Source: Phycisphaeraceae bacterium (GTDB lineage: Bacteria > Planctomycetota > Phycisphaerae > Phycisphaerales > UBA1924). Taken from it: a stretch of DNA of 64,000 bases. Location of the stretch: positions 186,001-250,000 of the forward strand of contig JAHBWW010000003.1 of assembly GCA_019636795.1 (NCBI GenBank). The letters run 5' to 3'. Below the pieces are notes generated by a model. It saw only the letters and a list, made by a program, of their open reading frames with translations, was not told the DNA's origin and did no database searches. Positions 1 through 8,900 of the stretch are shown one piece after another; positions within the stretch are counted from its first letter, which is position 1; each line of letters starts with the position of its first letter. The position numbers and the translations under genes are program-made.

Positions 1-1
1 C

Positions 2-934
2 GTCTATGAGCGTGACTGCGGCATCACATTCGTCACCACACAGATCATCGTTCGCACATCAAGCGCCGGCAACCCCTATACAACAAGCAACGCAGAACAG
101 CTCCTCGGTCAGTTCGGCACTCAATGGATTCAGAACCACCAGAGCATTCACCGCGATCTGGCTCACCTCATGACCGGTCGCAACATGGGCGGCGTCCTCG
201 GAATCGCCTGGCTCCAGGGTGTCTGCAGCATCAGCAACGGCTACGGAGTCAGCCGCTCACGCTTCACCACCAACTTCGCACAGCGCACTGCGCTGACCGC
301 GCACGAAGTCGGTCACAACCTCAGCGCGCCACACTGCTCTGGAAGCACCTGCCGGATCATGTGCGCCAGCCTCGGCGGCTGCGGCGGGATCGGACTGCCG
401 AACTTCAGTGTCCCCGAAGCCACCGGCATCACCAACTTCGCCAGCAATCGCTGGTGCATCGACGACGGTTCGCCACCGCCCAATGATCCGCCCACCGTCT
501 TCATCACCACTCCTCAGGCCAACAGCGTTTACAACGAAGGCAGCCCCGTTTTCTTCTCCGCCCTCGCCTCTGACCCTCAGGATGGAAACGTTGCTGCAAA
601 CCTCGTCTGGACGTCCAACATTGACGGGGCATTCGGCAACGGCGCGTTCTTCCAGTACACCCTCCTCTCACCTGGCGCACACACCATCACGGCTTCGGTC
701 ATCGATGCCGGAGGCCTCAGCGGCGAGGATCAGGTCCAACTCACCATCAACGCCGTGAATCCGCCCTGTCCCGCCGATCGCAATGGTGACGGCGAACTCA
801 ACTTCTTCGATATTCAGCATTTCCTCGACGCCTTCGCCGCCCAGAACCCCTCGGCGGATATGAACGGCGACTCTATGTACAACTTCTTCGACGTTCAGAT
901 TTATCTCGATCTTTTCAGCCAAGGTTGCCCCTGA
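2..934 (+). CDS. Secreted M12B-like zinc metalloprotease with dockerin-like tail, 5' end missing
   Basis: Only the C-terminal part of this gene is in the window; the reading frame is open from base 2. The zinc-binding helix HEVGHNLSAPH (HExxHxxGxxH-like) lies near bases 301-335 and is followed by CRIMCASLGGCGG, a plausible Met-turn region. After it comes an Ig-like/PKD-like module starting near NDPPTVFITTP. The last ~50 residues hold two Asp/Asn-rich EF-hand-like loops (DRNGDGELNFFDIQHFL and DMNGDSMYNFFDVQIYL), the dockerin-type tail seen on exported planctomycete proteins. The protein is very similar to the product of the next gene over the catalytic and Ig-like parts, so the two are tandem duplicates. 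An extracellular protease role follows from the family; the substrate is unknown. Confidence 0.85.
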   Translation, partial: VYERDCGITFVTTQIIVRTSSAGNPYTTSNAEQLLGQFGTQWIQNHQSIHRDLAHLMTGRNMGGVLGIAWLQGVCSISNGYGVSRSRFTTNFAQRTALTAHEVGHNLSAPHCSGSTCRIMCASLGGCGGIGLPNFSVPEATGITNFASNRWCIDDGSPPPNDPPTVFITTPQANSVYNEGSPVFFSALASDPQDGNVAANLVWTSNIDGAFGNGAFFQYTLLSPGAHTITASVIDAGGLSGEDQVQLTINAVNPPCPADRNGDGELNFFDIQHFLDAFAAQNPSADMNGDSMYNFFDVQIYLDLFSQGCP

Positions 935-1072
935 TTGGAGTTTCATACCGGCGGGGGGATTCTTACCCCGCCATCAACAGAGTTCATATACCAACAGGTT
1001 TGGACGTGCTTCGAGTCGGGTCGATGCCCGACTGACGCACGTCCCGCCTGTTTAGATTTTGAGGATGCACGA

Positions 1073-3364
1073 ATGGGAAACATCAGATCGCTAGGAAAGA
1101 TGCTCGCTGCATGCGGCCTTCTTGCCCTGGCCGGTCCCGCAACGCTCGCGGCCGGCCCGGACCCGATTCCACCGAGCACATTCGAACGCCTTCAGTCCAA
1201 TTTCATTGACAACACACTGGTTGTCCATTGGGGCATCGACGCCTCCGACTCGCACCGACTCGCTGTCCTCTCGACCATCGACGGGAGCATCGTTGGAACC
1301 GCAGCGGATGGAGCCCAGGTCGTTCGTGCAGGCGTGGGAGCAGGATTTGCACAAACCCTGCTTGCACAGTTCCCCCCCACAGTCGTGGCAGGTGTCGAAA
1401 GCTCCGACATATTCCTCGGCAACCAACTCGGCCTCAACGCACTTGGCCTTCAGTCGCTGACCATCACCCCGCATACCAACGGGCGCGTGCTGGTGCCTGT
1501 CATTCTCGATGGCGGGCTGTACACCCTCGAACTCGCCCCGTTCTCGTCGCGGGCAGCGAACTTCAAGGTCTTCATCGACGATGGTTCGGGTCAACTTGTT
1601 GAGATCGAGCCCCCGGCCCCGAAGACGTGGCGCGGCCGTGTCATCGAAATGCCCGGCAGCGTCGTCGCGGCATCCATCGATAACGGTCTTTCCGCTTCGA
1701 TTCTCCTTCACGACAATGTGCAGGACGGATGGTTCATTCAGCCGATCACCGACGTGCTCGCGGGCGTCGCGGGCGATGTTCATATCGTCTACCACGGCAA
1801 CGCCGTGCGAGAGATGGATGTGCACTGTGGCGGCGGATTGCTGCCCGACTTGGGCGGCTTCAACCCGATCGATCCGCAGATGGATGGCACGTTCCGCGGC
1901 CCAGGGTTCAAGATCTGCGAAATGGCGTATGACGCCGACTTCCAGTTCTATCAGCAGAACGGCAGCAACACCAACAACACCATCGCCGACATCGAAAACG
2001 TCCAGAACGGCATGATCATCGTCTACGAGCGTGACTGCAACGTCACCTTCACGACAACGCAGATCATCGTCCGTACATCGAGCGCCTCGAACCCTTACAC
2101 ATCCAGTAATGCCGAAACCCTCCTCAACCAGTTCCGCAATCACTGGAATGCCAACCACGGCAATGTGCATCGCGATCTGGCCCACTTGATGACCGGTCGG
2201 AACATGGGCGGCGTCCTTGGCATTGCGTGGCTTTCGGTTGTTTGTGTTCAGAATACGGCCTACGGCGTCAGCCGCTCTCGCTTCACCACCGCGATGGCCA
2301 GCCGCATCGCACTCACCGCACACGAGGTCGGGCACAACTTCAGCGCTAACCACTGCTCAGGCAGCACCTGCAAGATCATGTGCGCCAGTCTCGGCGGTTG
2401 CGGCGGCATCGGGCTCCCGAACTTCAGCCCTGCTGAGGCTTCTGTCATCACCAACTACGCCAACGGACGCCCGTGCCTCGCAAACACCGGCCCACCGCCA
2501 AACGACCCCCCCAGCGTTTTCATCACCACGCCATTCAGCGGCGCACAGTTCAATCAGGGCAACCCCATTTTCTTCTCAGTCATCGCTGATGACCCACAAG
2601 ACGGCAACATCGCTGCCAACGTGCTCTGGAGTTCAAGCATCAACGGCGTATTCGGTGCCGGCGCGTCCTTCACCTACAGCAACCTCGCGGTCGGCACGCA
2701 CACTATCACTGCATCTGTAACCGACTCGGGCGGACTCAGCGCCAATCATCAGGTTTCGATCACTATCAACGGTACTGTCGTGAATCCGCCCGATCGCCCT
2801 GCCAAGCCGACTGTCACCGACCAAGGTAACGGATCTGTGCTTGTGCAGTGGATTGACCTTCCCAACGAAACCGCCTGGGACGTTCAGCGTCAGGAGAAGG
2901 TTGGCGGCGTCTGGACCAACTCTGTCATCGTTGGGTCCAACCTGCCAGCAAACACGACTTCGTTCGTGAATAACCCCGGCGGATTTGGGGATTGGCGCTA
3001 TCGCATCCGCGCCAAGAACTCGGCTGGTACCAGTCAGTGGTCTGTGTGGCAGACGATCACGCTGGTTGATCCCAGCATCACGGTCCCGGATCGCCCGGCT
3101 CAGCCTACCGCCACGCATACCGGCGGCGGGAATGTCCTCGTCAGTTGGACCGATCTTCCCAATGAGGACTACTGGCGCATTCAGAGGCAGCAGAACGTCG
3201 GTGGCTCGTGGACCAACACCACGGTCCTCAACAACAACCTGCCTCAGAACACCACGTCATACAACGACGCTCCGGGTTCTGGCCAGTTCCGTTACCGCAT
3301 TCGTGCGGGCAACGTCGCCGGGCTTTCGCCGTGGTCACCATGGCGCACCATCACGGTGCCATAA
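1073..3364 (+). CDS. Secreted M12B-like zinc metalloprotease with two FN3-like domains
   Basis: The product has 763 residues. I placed the start at 1073 because GAGG lies 8 nt upstream and the N-terminus MGNIRSLGKMLAACGLLALAG is a good signal peptide; the frame is open 46 codons further upstream, but that stretch does not look coding. A long prodomain-like region precedes the catalytic domain. The zinc site HEVGHNFSANH begins at residue 417 and is followed by the same Cys-rich CKIMCASLGGCGG segment as in the upstream paralog. Next are an Ig-like/PKD-like module (NDPPSVFITTP) and two copies of a fibronectin type III-like unit, each opening with PDRPA(K/Q)PT. Unlike its neighbour it has no dockerin-like tail. 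Probably an exported protease; the substrate is unknown. Confidence 0.85.
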   Translation: MGNIRSLGKMLAACGLLALAGPATLAAGPDPIPPSTFERLQSNFIDNTLVVHWGIDASDSHRLAVLSTIDGSIVGTAADGAQVVRAGVGAGFAQTLLAQFPPTVVAGVESSDIFLGNQLGLNALGLQSLTITPHTNGRVLVPVILDGGLYTLELAPFSSRAANFKVFIDDGSGQLVEIEPPAPKTWRGRVIEMPGSVVAASIDNGLSASILLHDNVQDGWFIQPITDVLAGVAGDVHIVYHGNAVREMDVHCGGGLLPDLGGFNPIDPQMDGTFRGPGFKICEMAYDADFQFYQQNGSNTNNTIADIENVQNGMIIVYERDCNVTFTTTQIIVRTSSASNPYTSSNAETLLNQFRNHWNANHGNVHRDLAHLMTGRNMGGVLGIAWLSVVCVQNTAYGVSRSRFTTAMASRIALTAHEVGHNFSANHCSGSTCKIMCASLGGCGGIGLPNFSPAEASVITNYANGRPCLANTGPPPNDPPSVFITTPFSGAQFNQGNPIFFSVIADDPQDGNIAANVLWSSSINGVFGAGASFTYSNLAVGTHTITASVTDSGGLSANHQVSITINGTVVNPPDRPAKPTVTDQGNGSVLVQWIDLPNETAWDVQRQEKVGGVWTNSVIVGSNLPANTTSFVNNPGGFGDWRYRIRAKNSAGTSQWSVWQTITLVDPSITVPDRPAQPTATHTGGGNVLVSWTDLPNEDYWRIQRQQNVGGSWTNTTVLNNNLPQNTTSYNDAPGSGQFRYRIRAGNVAGLSPWSPWRTITVP

Positions 3365-3389
3365 TCCAGACCTGAAGGCATGATCCATC

Positions 3390-3422
3390 AAGGGGTCGCG
3401 ACACAGGTCGCGGCCCCTTTTT
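3390..3422 (+). terminator. Intrinsic terminator after the metalloprotease pair
   Basis: A 13-bp stem (3390-3402 with 3407-3419, one G-U type mismatch) with a 4-nt loop runs into a T-run, 26 nt after the stop of the second protease. It faces a convergent gene. Confidence 0.8.
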
Positions 3423-3466
3423 CATGCGCTGGTGTCGCGGCGACGAGTTGATATCCCCGTGCGGTC

Positions 3467-3901
3467 TCAGAGCATGTCTTCGGGCCGAGGCTCGTCCACG
3501 ATCTGATCCCGAATCTGGTCGAGCATTTCGAGCAACTTCTCGCGTTCAGGCCCATCGAGTTGATTCGCCATCGCGAGCAGGCTTTGCGGAGTGATGCGTT
3601 TTCGCTGCGCCGACCCGTCGGGCATGCGCCGAAGCGCAAGCCCCGGCGACGCGCTGAGCATGTCGCCGTTGCGTTCGATCAGATCGGCAATCTTGCGAAG
3701 CAGTGTCGCGGCAGTCGCCGGCGAGACACCATGCCCCACACGCACCCGCACCGGCACAAGACCCGGGTCGCCGGTCTCGCGGCGAAGCACCGTCGCCGTC
3801 ACGACGTGCCCTTCGCTGTCGGCTGAAGGATCATCGGCGCGGTCATAGGTCTCGGCATTGAACCCTGTCAGATACACCGCGAGGTGTTTCGAATCGCTCA
3901 T
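3467..3901 (-). CDS. Conserved-looking hypothetical protein (144 aa)
   Basis: I do not recognise the family. The protein begins MSDSKHLAVYLTGFNAETY and is soluble, with no signal peptide or membrane segment. The middle part (HVVTATVLRRETGDPGLVPVRVRVGHG) looks like a beta-rich domain and the C-terminal half is a charged, probably helical region. The start was set at 3901, where AAAGGGA precedes the ATG and the ATGA overlaps the stop of mnmA by 4 nt, so the two are translationally coupled. A longer frame adds 11 residues with no better ribosome site. The only functional hint is co-transcription behind the tRNA thiolase. Confidence 0.75.
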   Translation of the reverse strand: MSDSKHLAVYLTGFNAETYDRADDPSADSEGHVVTATVLRRETGDPGLVPVRVRVGHGVSPATAATLLRKIADLIERNGDMLSASPGLALRRMPDGSAQRKRITPQSLLAMANQLDGPEREKLLEMLDQIRDQIVDEPRPEDML

Positions 3902-5070
3902 GATTTCCCTTTTCGCACTGCCCGCTCGATCCATCCTCCGCCCAGCACCAGACTTGGCTCATCACGCCCATACAGCACGATTGCCTGCCCCGGCGCCACA
4001 GCGAACTGAGGCTCGGCGAAGCGAACCTCAAAGCGGCCAGAGCGTCCCGATTGCGTCGCCGCATGACCCGGTGCAATCACGCGATACTCAGCCAGACATG
4101 CGTCACTGTTGTAGCGGTGCTGCGCTCGGCATGGTGTCCAGTCGGCTGCAGGCTCGACGAACCACTGCGCCTCGCCGCCGGTGCACGACTCAAAGTAGAG
4201 TTCCTCGCGCGAGCCCACGACAATTGTGTTGTCCGCAGTCCGCTTGTCGACAACGTAGATCGGGCTTCCGGCCGCAACGCCAACGCCGCGACGCTGCCCG
4301 ATCGTGAAGCGATGGTGCCCCTGATGCCGACCGACTTCACGCCCGGCTGTGTCGATGATTTTCCCTTCGACGCGTAACTCAGGCCGCTGCCGCTCGACAA
4401 AACCCGCGTAGTCGTTGTCCGGGACAAAACAAATCTCCTGACTGTCGGGCTTGTCGAAGACAGGAAGCCCGAGCGCCTTGGCGCGCTCGCGCACTTCGGA
4501 CTTGTGCATGCCTCCAATCGGGAGCATCATGTGGCCAATCGCATCGGCTGCCGCACCGAACAGGACGTACGACTGGTCCTTCGATTCATCCAGCCCCCGC
4601 ATCAAACGCGGTCGTCCGTCACGCTGCTCGATGCGCGCGTAGTGCCCGCTCGCGACCAGATCGGCACCAAGCTGCTGCGCGTACGACTTGAGTTTCCCGA
4701 ACTTGAGCCAATCGTTGCATCTGATACAGGGGTTGGGGGTGCGCCCGTCGGCATACTCGCTGACAAAGTGGCGGATGATGCGTCCGAAGTCTTCGCGGAA
4801 GTTGCAGACATAAAAAGGCACATCAAGAATCGCCGCGACCAATCTTGCGTCGGCCGCGTCCCCCACCGAACAGCACCCCTGATGTCCCACCTTGAGCGAA
4901 CGCGTGTTGCAGCCGTCTCCCTCCTTGACGATGAGTTCATCGCCCGGGGAACCAAGCCGCATGAAGCACCCGATCACTTCGTATCCATCGTTGCGCAAAA
5001 TCGCCGCGGCGACCGAGGAATCAACACCCCCGGACATCGCGACCAAGACCTTTCCCCGTGTTGCACGCAT
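3898..5070 (-). CDS. mnmA: tRNA-specific 2-thiouridylase MnmA
   Basis: MnmA activates the wobble U34 of tRNA(Lys/Glu/Gln) with ATP and inserts sulfur to make the 2-thio group of mnm5s2U. The product has 390 residues, slightly longer than the usual ~360-370. The PP-loop SGGVDSS is at residues 13-19. The first catalytic Cys is Cys118 in the NPCIRCND segment, and the persulfide-accepting Cys214 is in SQEICFVPD. An extra Cys-rich stretch around residues 54-68 (GCNTRS...GCCS) lengthens the N-domain. It lies downstream of a zinc-ribbon membrane protein gene (20-nt gap) and overlaps the next gene by 4 nt, suggesting one transcript with purQ at its head. Confidence 0.95.
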   Translation of the reverse strand: MRATRGKVLVAMSGGVDSSVAAAILRNDGYEVIGCFMRLGSPGDELIVKEGDGCNTRSLKVGHQGCCSVGDAADARLVAAILDVPFYVCNFREDFGRIIRHFVSEYADGRTPNPCIRCNDWLKFGKLKSYAQQLGADLVASGHYARIEQRDGRPRLMRGLDESKDQSYVLFGAAADAIGHMMLPIGGMHKSEVRERAKALGLPVFDKPDSQEICFVPDNDYAGFVERQRPELRVEGKIIDTAGREVGRHQGHHRFTIGQRRGVGVAAGSPIYVVDKRTADNTIVVGSREELYFESCTGGEAQWFVEPAADWTPCRAQHRYNSDACLAEYRVIAPGHAATQSGRSGRFEVRFAEPQFAVAPGQAIVLYGRDEPSLVLGGGWIERAVRKGKS

Positions 5071-5090
5071 GAGCCTGATCGTAGGTGTGG

Positions 5091-6134
5091 TCAGATGCGC
5101 GGGAGCCCCGGCAGATCGTCGCCCGCATCGCTCACCGAAGGCTCGGCCAGAGGGATCGGGAGGTCGTCGGAAAGCGATGCCAAAGGAATCGAAGGCGACG
5201 GCTTGGGAGGCGGAGGAACCCTCGCTGCCAGGCTTGCAATGCGCTCTTCACGCCGTGCCGAAACCCGGGCGTCGCGCTCGCTGGCTGTCACGGCATTGTT
5301 GACAGCCCATGTCGCCATGTGCGATAGCTGAAGCAGAAAAAACAGAAACCCAACCGTCGCGATTCCACTCACCGAGACCGACCACATCAGCACCAACGCT
5401 GCCATCCCGCGCATCCCGACCGATCCGACAAGAATCATCGCCATGACGACCGCAGTCATAGTGCACAGCGCAATGACCGAACTCGCCAGACGGAAGCGCG
5501 TGCTCAGGCTCCCGTCGCCCGCCCAATCGCATAGCGCCGACAGATAGACACCCAGCGGCACAAGCGCCACCACGCACAGAAGCACAATGCCCAGCCCCGC
5601 CAGAAGCAGAACCTGAGCGATCAATGGTAAGCCCACGGGTGTACTCATCTGCGTCAAATATCCCGCAAAGATCAACCCTGCCGCGACGATGGGCAGCATG
5701 TGCACGACCCGAAGCGTCACGCGGAGTTTGCGATGATCCAGCACCGAGTCCCGCGGCAATCCGCTTGGCCGTTTCCACGTCGTGAGCCAGACTCCAGCCG
5801 CCCAAGCCGGCGTGAGCCCGAGCATTGACACGGGAACGATTGCGTACTGCCCCGTCCACCACGCTGCTGCAACCGTCACAATGGCACCGATCGAGACAAC
5901 TGCGAGCAGAAGCAAAGCCCATCGCAGATGTCGCAGATAGTTCAGCGGTGCATCAACAAGATTGTCGCCAAACCTCCCGGATGGTCGGTGCATCACAATT
6001 GGCCGCCCGCACTCGGGGCAGACACCGCCAGCCACGAGCCCGATCAGGTCATACTCGCAGTTCGGGCAACGCTGATGCTCGCGGATCACCGATCCGCGCG
6101 AACGCCCTTGCAGACTCGAAGGCAACGAAGTCAT
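5091..6134 (-). CDS. Zinc-ribbon multi-pass membrane protein
   Basis: About 347 residues. The N-terminus carries a rubredoxin-like zinc ribbon, CPNCEYDL...CPECGRPI, where the two CxxC pairs would bind one zinc. A membrane domain of roughly six hydrophobic segments follows (for example LLLAVVSIGAIVTVAAAWW and LLLAGLGIVLLCVVALVPLG), then a charged, proline-rich cytoplasmic tail with SARREERIASLAARV. This architecture is common in planctomycetes but I know of no assigned function. The start at 6134 is the first Met before the zinc ribbon; GGGAGG is 13 nt upstream, which is longer than ideal, so the start is uncertain. It lies 37 nt behind purQ in the same direction. Confidence 0.75.
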   Translation of the reverse strand: MTSLPSSLQGRSRGSVIREHQRCPNCEYDLIGLVAGGVCPECGRPIVMHRPSGRFGDNLVDAPLNYLRHLRWALLLLAVVSIGAIVTVAAAWWTGQYAIVPVSMLGLTPAWAAGVWLTTWKRPSGLPRDSVLDHRKLRVTLRVVHMLPIVAAGLIFAGYLTQMSTPVGLPLIAQVLLLAGLGIVLLCVVALVPLGVYLSALCDWAGDGSLSTRFRLASSVIALCTMTAVVMAMILVGSVGMRGMAALVLMWSVSVSGIATVGFLFFLLQLSHMATWAVNNAVTASERDARVSARREERIASLAARVPPPPKPSPSIPLASLSDDLPIPLAEPSVSDAGDDLPGLPRI

Positions 6135-6171
6135 ATCGCTCGTTCTACCTCCCGCTGCCGCACGGGTTGCA

Positions 6172-6969
6172 CTAGGCCAATGTGCCCGCTGCTGCAGCAA
6201 CCGCCGCGTTGAACATCACCAATCCCGGCGTCTGGCGGCCTTCACGCGGACCAAGCCGCGTCCAGAATGGGTGCCGCGTCCAGTCCAGATACCGCTCAGG
6301 GTGCGGCATGAGTCCGAAAATCCGCCCGGTCGCGTCGCACACGCCGGCAATCGATCGGGCAGAACCATTGAAGTTTTCCCGATACCGCAGCGCGACCTGC
6401 CCGCTCGTTTCGAGGCGATCAAGCACCGCTTCGGACCGGGCGACCAGCCTCCCCTCGCCGTGCGCGCTCGGGAGCATCAGTTCATCCTCGCCATACCCCT
6501 CACGCCAAGGCGCAGTCCAGACGCACACCGAGTTGGCCGGCACCTCGACCCGAGTCCATTGATCGACGAAACTCCCGCCGACGTTGTGCGCCAGCGCCAG
6601 TTCCTGCTCAGGCCGCGCTAGAGGCATCCGTTCCCCGGGCGTCGGCCCCGGCAGAAGCCCAACCTGAACCATCACCTGAAACCCATTGCACGCCCCGATC
6701 ATCAACGTGCCTCGATCCGCTGCTGCCCGCAAAGGCTGCCACAAATTTTCGCGGATCTTCATCGCCAGGATGCGCCCGGACGCGATGTCGTCACCATGGC
6801 TGAACCCGCCCGGAAAGCCGATCAGGTCTGCTCGCTCGATGGGCGAAGCATCCTCGATCAGGCGATCGATGTGAACCAGATCGACACCGGCCCCCGCCAG
6901 CGCGAACCCGCGCACCATCTCCGCTTCGCAGTTGGTCCCAGCAGTCCGAATCACCAGTGCCCGTACCAT
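6172..6969 (-). CDS. purQ: Phosphoribosylformylglycinamidine synthase, glutaminase subunit PurQ
   Basis: PurQ hydrolyses glutamine and feeds ammonia to PurL for step four of purine synthesis. The 265-residue protein is a complete class I glutamine amidotransferase: the nucleophile is Cys94 in GACNGFQ, and the His/Glu pair is H223/E225 in MPHPERY. The early motif GFPGGFSHGDDI is typical of PurQ. The purL and purS partners are not in this window, so the FGAM synthase genes are dispersed. The ATG at 6969 faces the DUF1015 gene across a 90-nt divergent region. Confidence 0.93.
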   Translation of the reverse strand: MVRALVIRTAGTNCEAEMVRGFALAGAGVDLVHIDRLIEDASPIERADLIGFPGGFSHGDDIASGRILAMKIRENLWQPLRAAADRGTLMIGACNGFQVMVQVGLLPGPTPGERMPLARPEQELALAHNVGGSFVDQWTRVEVPANSVCVWTAPWREGYGEDELMLPSAHGEGRLVARSEAVLDRLETSGQVALRYRENFNGSARSIAGVCDATGRIFGLMPHPERYLDWTRHPFWTRLGPREGRQTPGLVMFNAAVAAAAGTLA

Positions 6970-7035
6970 GCCGATCCCTCACAACTTCCCTTTGACGATA
7001 GGAGCGGCACCGGCGCGCCGAACCTCGGCCCTCCG

Positions 7036-7041
7036 TATAGT
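7036..7041 (+). promoter_or_regulatory. Possible -10 box for the DUF1015 gene
   Basis: TATAGT ends 18 nt before the DUF1015 start codon, in the divergent region facing purQ. No matching -35 is present at 16-18 bp, so this is a weak call. Confidence 0.3.
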
Positions 7042-7059
7042 CTGGTGAAAGGAATCTCC

Positions 7060-8403
7060 ATGCCCAAGGTCTACCCCTTCCAGGCTATTCAATACAACAA
7101 AGGGATCGGCGATGTCAGCACCCTCGTCGCGCCGCCCTATGACGTACTCAACGCGACACAGAAGGCGGACCTTGTGCGCCGCAACCCCGCCAACATTGTC
7201 GGGGCCGACCTGCCACACGTTCCTGCCAAGGAACTCGGCCCACCGCAGGCATACCGCGCCGCTGCCGATCTGATCGCACAGTGGACTGCCCAGGGCACGC
7301 TTTCGAAGCGATCAGCTCCCGCCATGTTTGCCTACGTTCAAACCTTCGACTTCCAGGGCCACCGATTCCGCCGCAAGGGCATCGCCTGCACCGTCGAAAC
7401 ACTGCCACTCGGCCCGCGCGACGGGGGCGGCGTTCTCCCCCACGAACACACCTTCTCCGGGCCAAAGGAAGACCGCCTCGCGCTCATGAAGTCAACCGCG
7501 ATGCAGATCTCCCCGATCTTCGGGCTGCATGCCGACGAGTCCGGCCGCGCCACCGCGCTCATCGAACACGTCATCGCTTCTCGCTCTCCCGACATGACGG
7601 CAAACCTCGGCGACGGCGTTGTACATGAAGTCTGGACCATCGAAGACGCGCCGACCATCGCTGCGTATCAGGACGCACTCGCGGGAGAAGACATTTTCAT
7701 CGCCGATGGCCATCATCGCTATAACACCGCAGTCAACTATCTTGCCCACCTCGAATCGCAGCAACCAGTTCCCGCCAGTCATCCCGCGCGGCGCACCATG
7801 TTTGTCATTGTCGGCATGTCCGACCCTGGGCTTGCCATCGGTCCAACTCATCGCGTCCTGGGCGGCATGAAGCACTACACCATCGAGAAGTTCATCGAAG
7901 CCTCGCAAGGGTTTCTCAACATTGAGCCCGTCGACAACGACCCGCACACGTTTGACAAGTCCATCGCCCACATCGCCGACCGCGAGGGTACCAATGTGTT
8001 TGGGATCATGGATTTTGCCACGGGTCTGTGCTATTGCGCGTGGTCCGTCGTCGATGATCCGCTTGAGGACCGTTTTCCCAAGATGCCCGAAGCCTGGCGG
8101 CGACTGGATGTCGCGATCATTCAGCACCTCATCGTCGAGGAAATCTGCCAGCCGATGCTCAACGAAGACAAACCCGTCACCTGGGCTTTCCCGCACTCGA
8201 TCGATGAACTCCTCGAAATCGGACGCGGCGGCGAAACAGGCGCAGGTGGTGGCTCAGGATTCGCACAACTCGCTGTCGTCGTACGCCCCACGCCTCTGGC
8301 GTCGGTCCGCGATGTGAGTCTTGCCGGCGAGGTCATGCCTCAGAAGTCGACCTTCTTCTATCCCAAACTCGCGACCGGGCTGTTCCTCAATCCTCTGTCA
8401 TGA
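7060..8403 (+). CDS. DUF1015 family protein
   Basis: The product has 447 residues and starts MPKVYPFQAIQYNKGIGDVSTLVAPPYDVL, the hallmark beginning of DUF1015 proteins. The start at 7060 has GAAAGGA upstream; a longer open frame from 6796 is antisense to purQ and was discarded. The motif DGHHRYNTA sits mid-protein. A DGHHR motif also occurs in ParB/sulfiredoxin-fold free-serine kinases, so a nucleotide-dependent small-molecule kinase is conceivable, but that is inference. The protein is soluble, with no signal peptide. The last 17 nt overlap the convergent thioredoxin gene. Family assignment is firm; function is not established. Confidence 0.88.
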   Translation: MPKVYPFQAIQYNKGIGDVSTLVAPPYDVLNATQKADLVRRNPANIVGADLPHVPAKELGPPQAYRAAADLIAQWTAQGTLSKRSAPAMFAYVQTFDFQGHRFRRKGIACTVETLPLGPRDGGGVLPHEHTFSGPKEDRLALMKSTAMQISPIFGLHADESGRATALIEHVIASRSPDMTANLGDGVVHEVWTIEDAPTIAAYQDALAGEDIFIADGHHRYNTAVNYLAHLESQQPVPASHPARRTMFVIVGMSDPGLAIGPTHRVLGGMKHYTIEKFIEASQGFLNIEPVDNDPHTFDKSIAHIADREGTNVFGIMDFATGLCYCAWSVVDDPLEDRFPKMPEAWRRLDVAIIQHLIVEEICQPMLNEDKPVTWAFPHSIDELLEIGRGGETGAGGGSGFAQLAVVVRPTPLASVRDVSLAGEVMPQKSTFFYPKLATGLFLNPLS

Positions 8404-8854
8404 CCAGGCGCCGGTGAGCTTCTTCAACTGCCGAACGAAGCCATGCCAGGTAGGCAGAAGCCTTCTGCTCGCCTTCGAAGCGCGTTATTTCGTGTGCACC
8501 AAGCCTCACCACGCTCGTCGGGAGGTAGCGGACGTTGCCGAGTTCCAGCGCATCGCGCCGGTCATTGTCCGCATCGACATACACCGCAATGAACTCGCGC
8601 CGGATGAACGACTCGACCTCGGAATTCGACAGCGTGTGCCGCTTCATCTTCTGGCACGAACCGCACCAGTCCGCCGTCACGAACGCCAGCACGGGCTTGC
8701 CTGATTCATCGCTCTGCTCGGTCGCCATATTCAGCGTGATGTTGCGATCAAAAACCGCAGGCGTGGCTGCGACTCCTCCAAGTCTCGGAAGGACCATTGC
8801 CGCTGCTGCAATCCCGACGATGGCAACCAGAACTCCAAGTCGTTTCACAAACAT
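8387..8854 (-). CDS. Membrane-anchored or exported thioredoxin-fold protein
   Basis: A 155-residue protein with an N-terminal hydrophobic segment (VKRLGVLVAIVGIAAAAMVL) that is either a signal peptide or an anchor, so the thioredoxin domain acts outside the cytoplasm. The redox site is C64-G-S-C67 in ADWCGSCQKM, the pattern of DsbD C-terminal-like or Thioredoxin_7 domains. The cis-Pro loop is YLPTSVV. Probably a periplasmic disulfide reductase or carrier. Its 3' end overlaps the DUF1015 gene by 17 nt on the opposite strand. A DsbD-alpha-like protein and a peroxiredoxin-like exported protein are encoded 4-5 kb away and could be functional partners. Confidence 0.85.
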   Translation of the reverse strand: MFVKRLGVLVAIVGIAAAAMVLPRLGGVAATPAVFDRNITLNMATEQSDESGKPVLAFVTADWCGSCQKMKRHTLSNSEVESFIRREFIAVYVDADNDRRDALELGNVRYLPTSVVRLGAHEITRFEGEQKASAYLAWLRSAVEEAHRRLVMTED

Positions 8855-8900
8855 GCTCCGTTCTGCCCCCGCTCTTGTTCAAACTCCGATCGCTCTGATC

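Noticed and set aside
935-1072. 46-codon upstream extension of the second metalloprotease
   Set aside because: It covers the intergenic region after the first protease, lacks a ribosome site and would bury the signal peptide.
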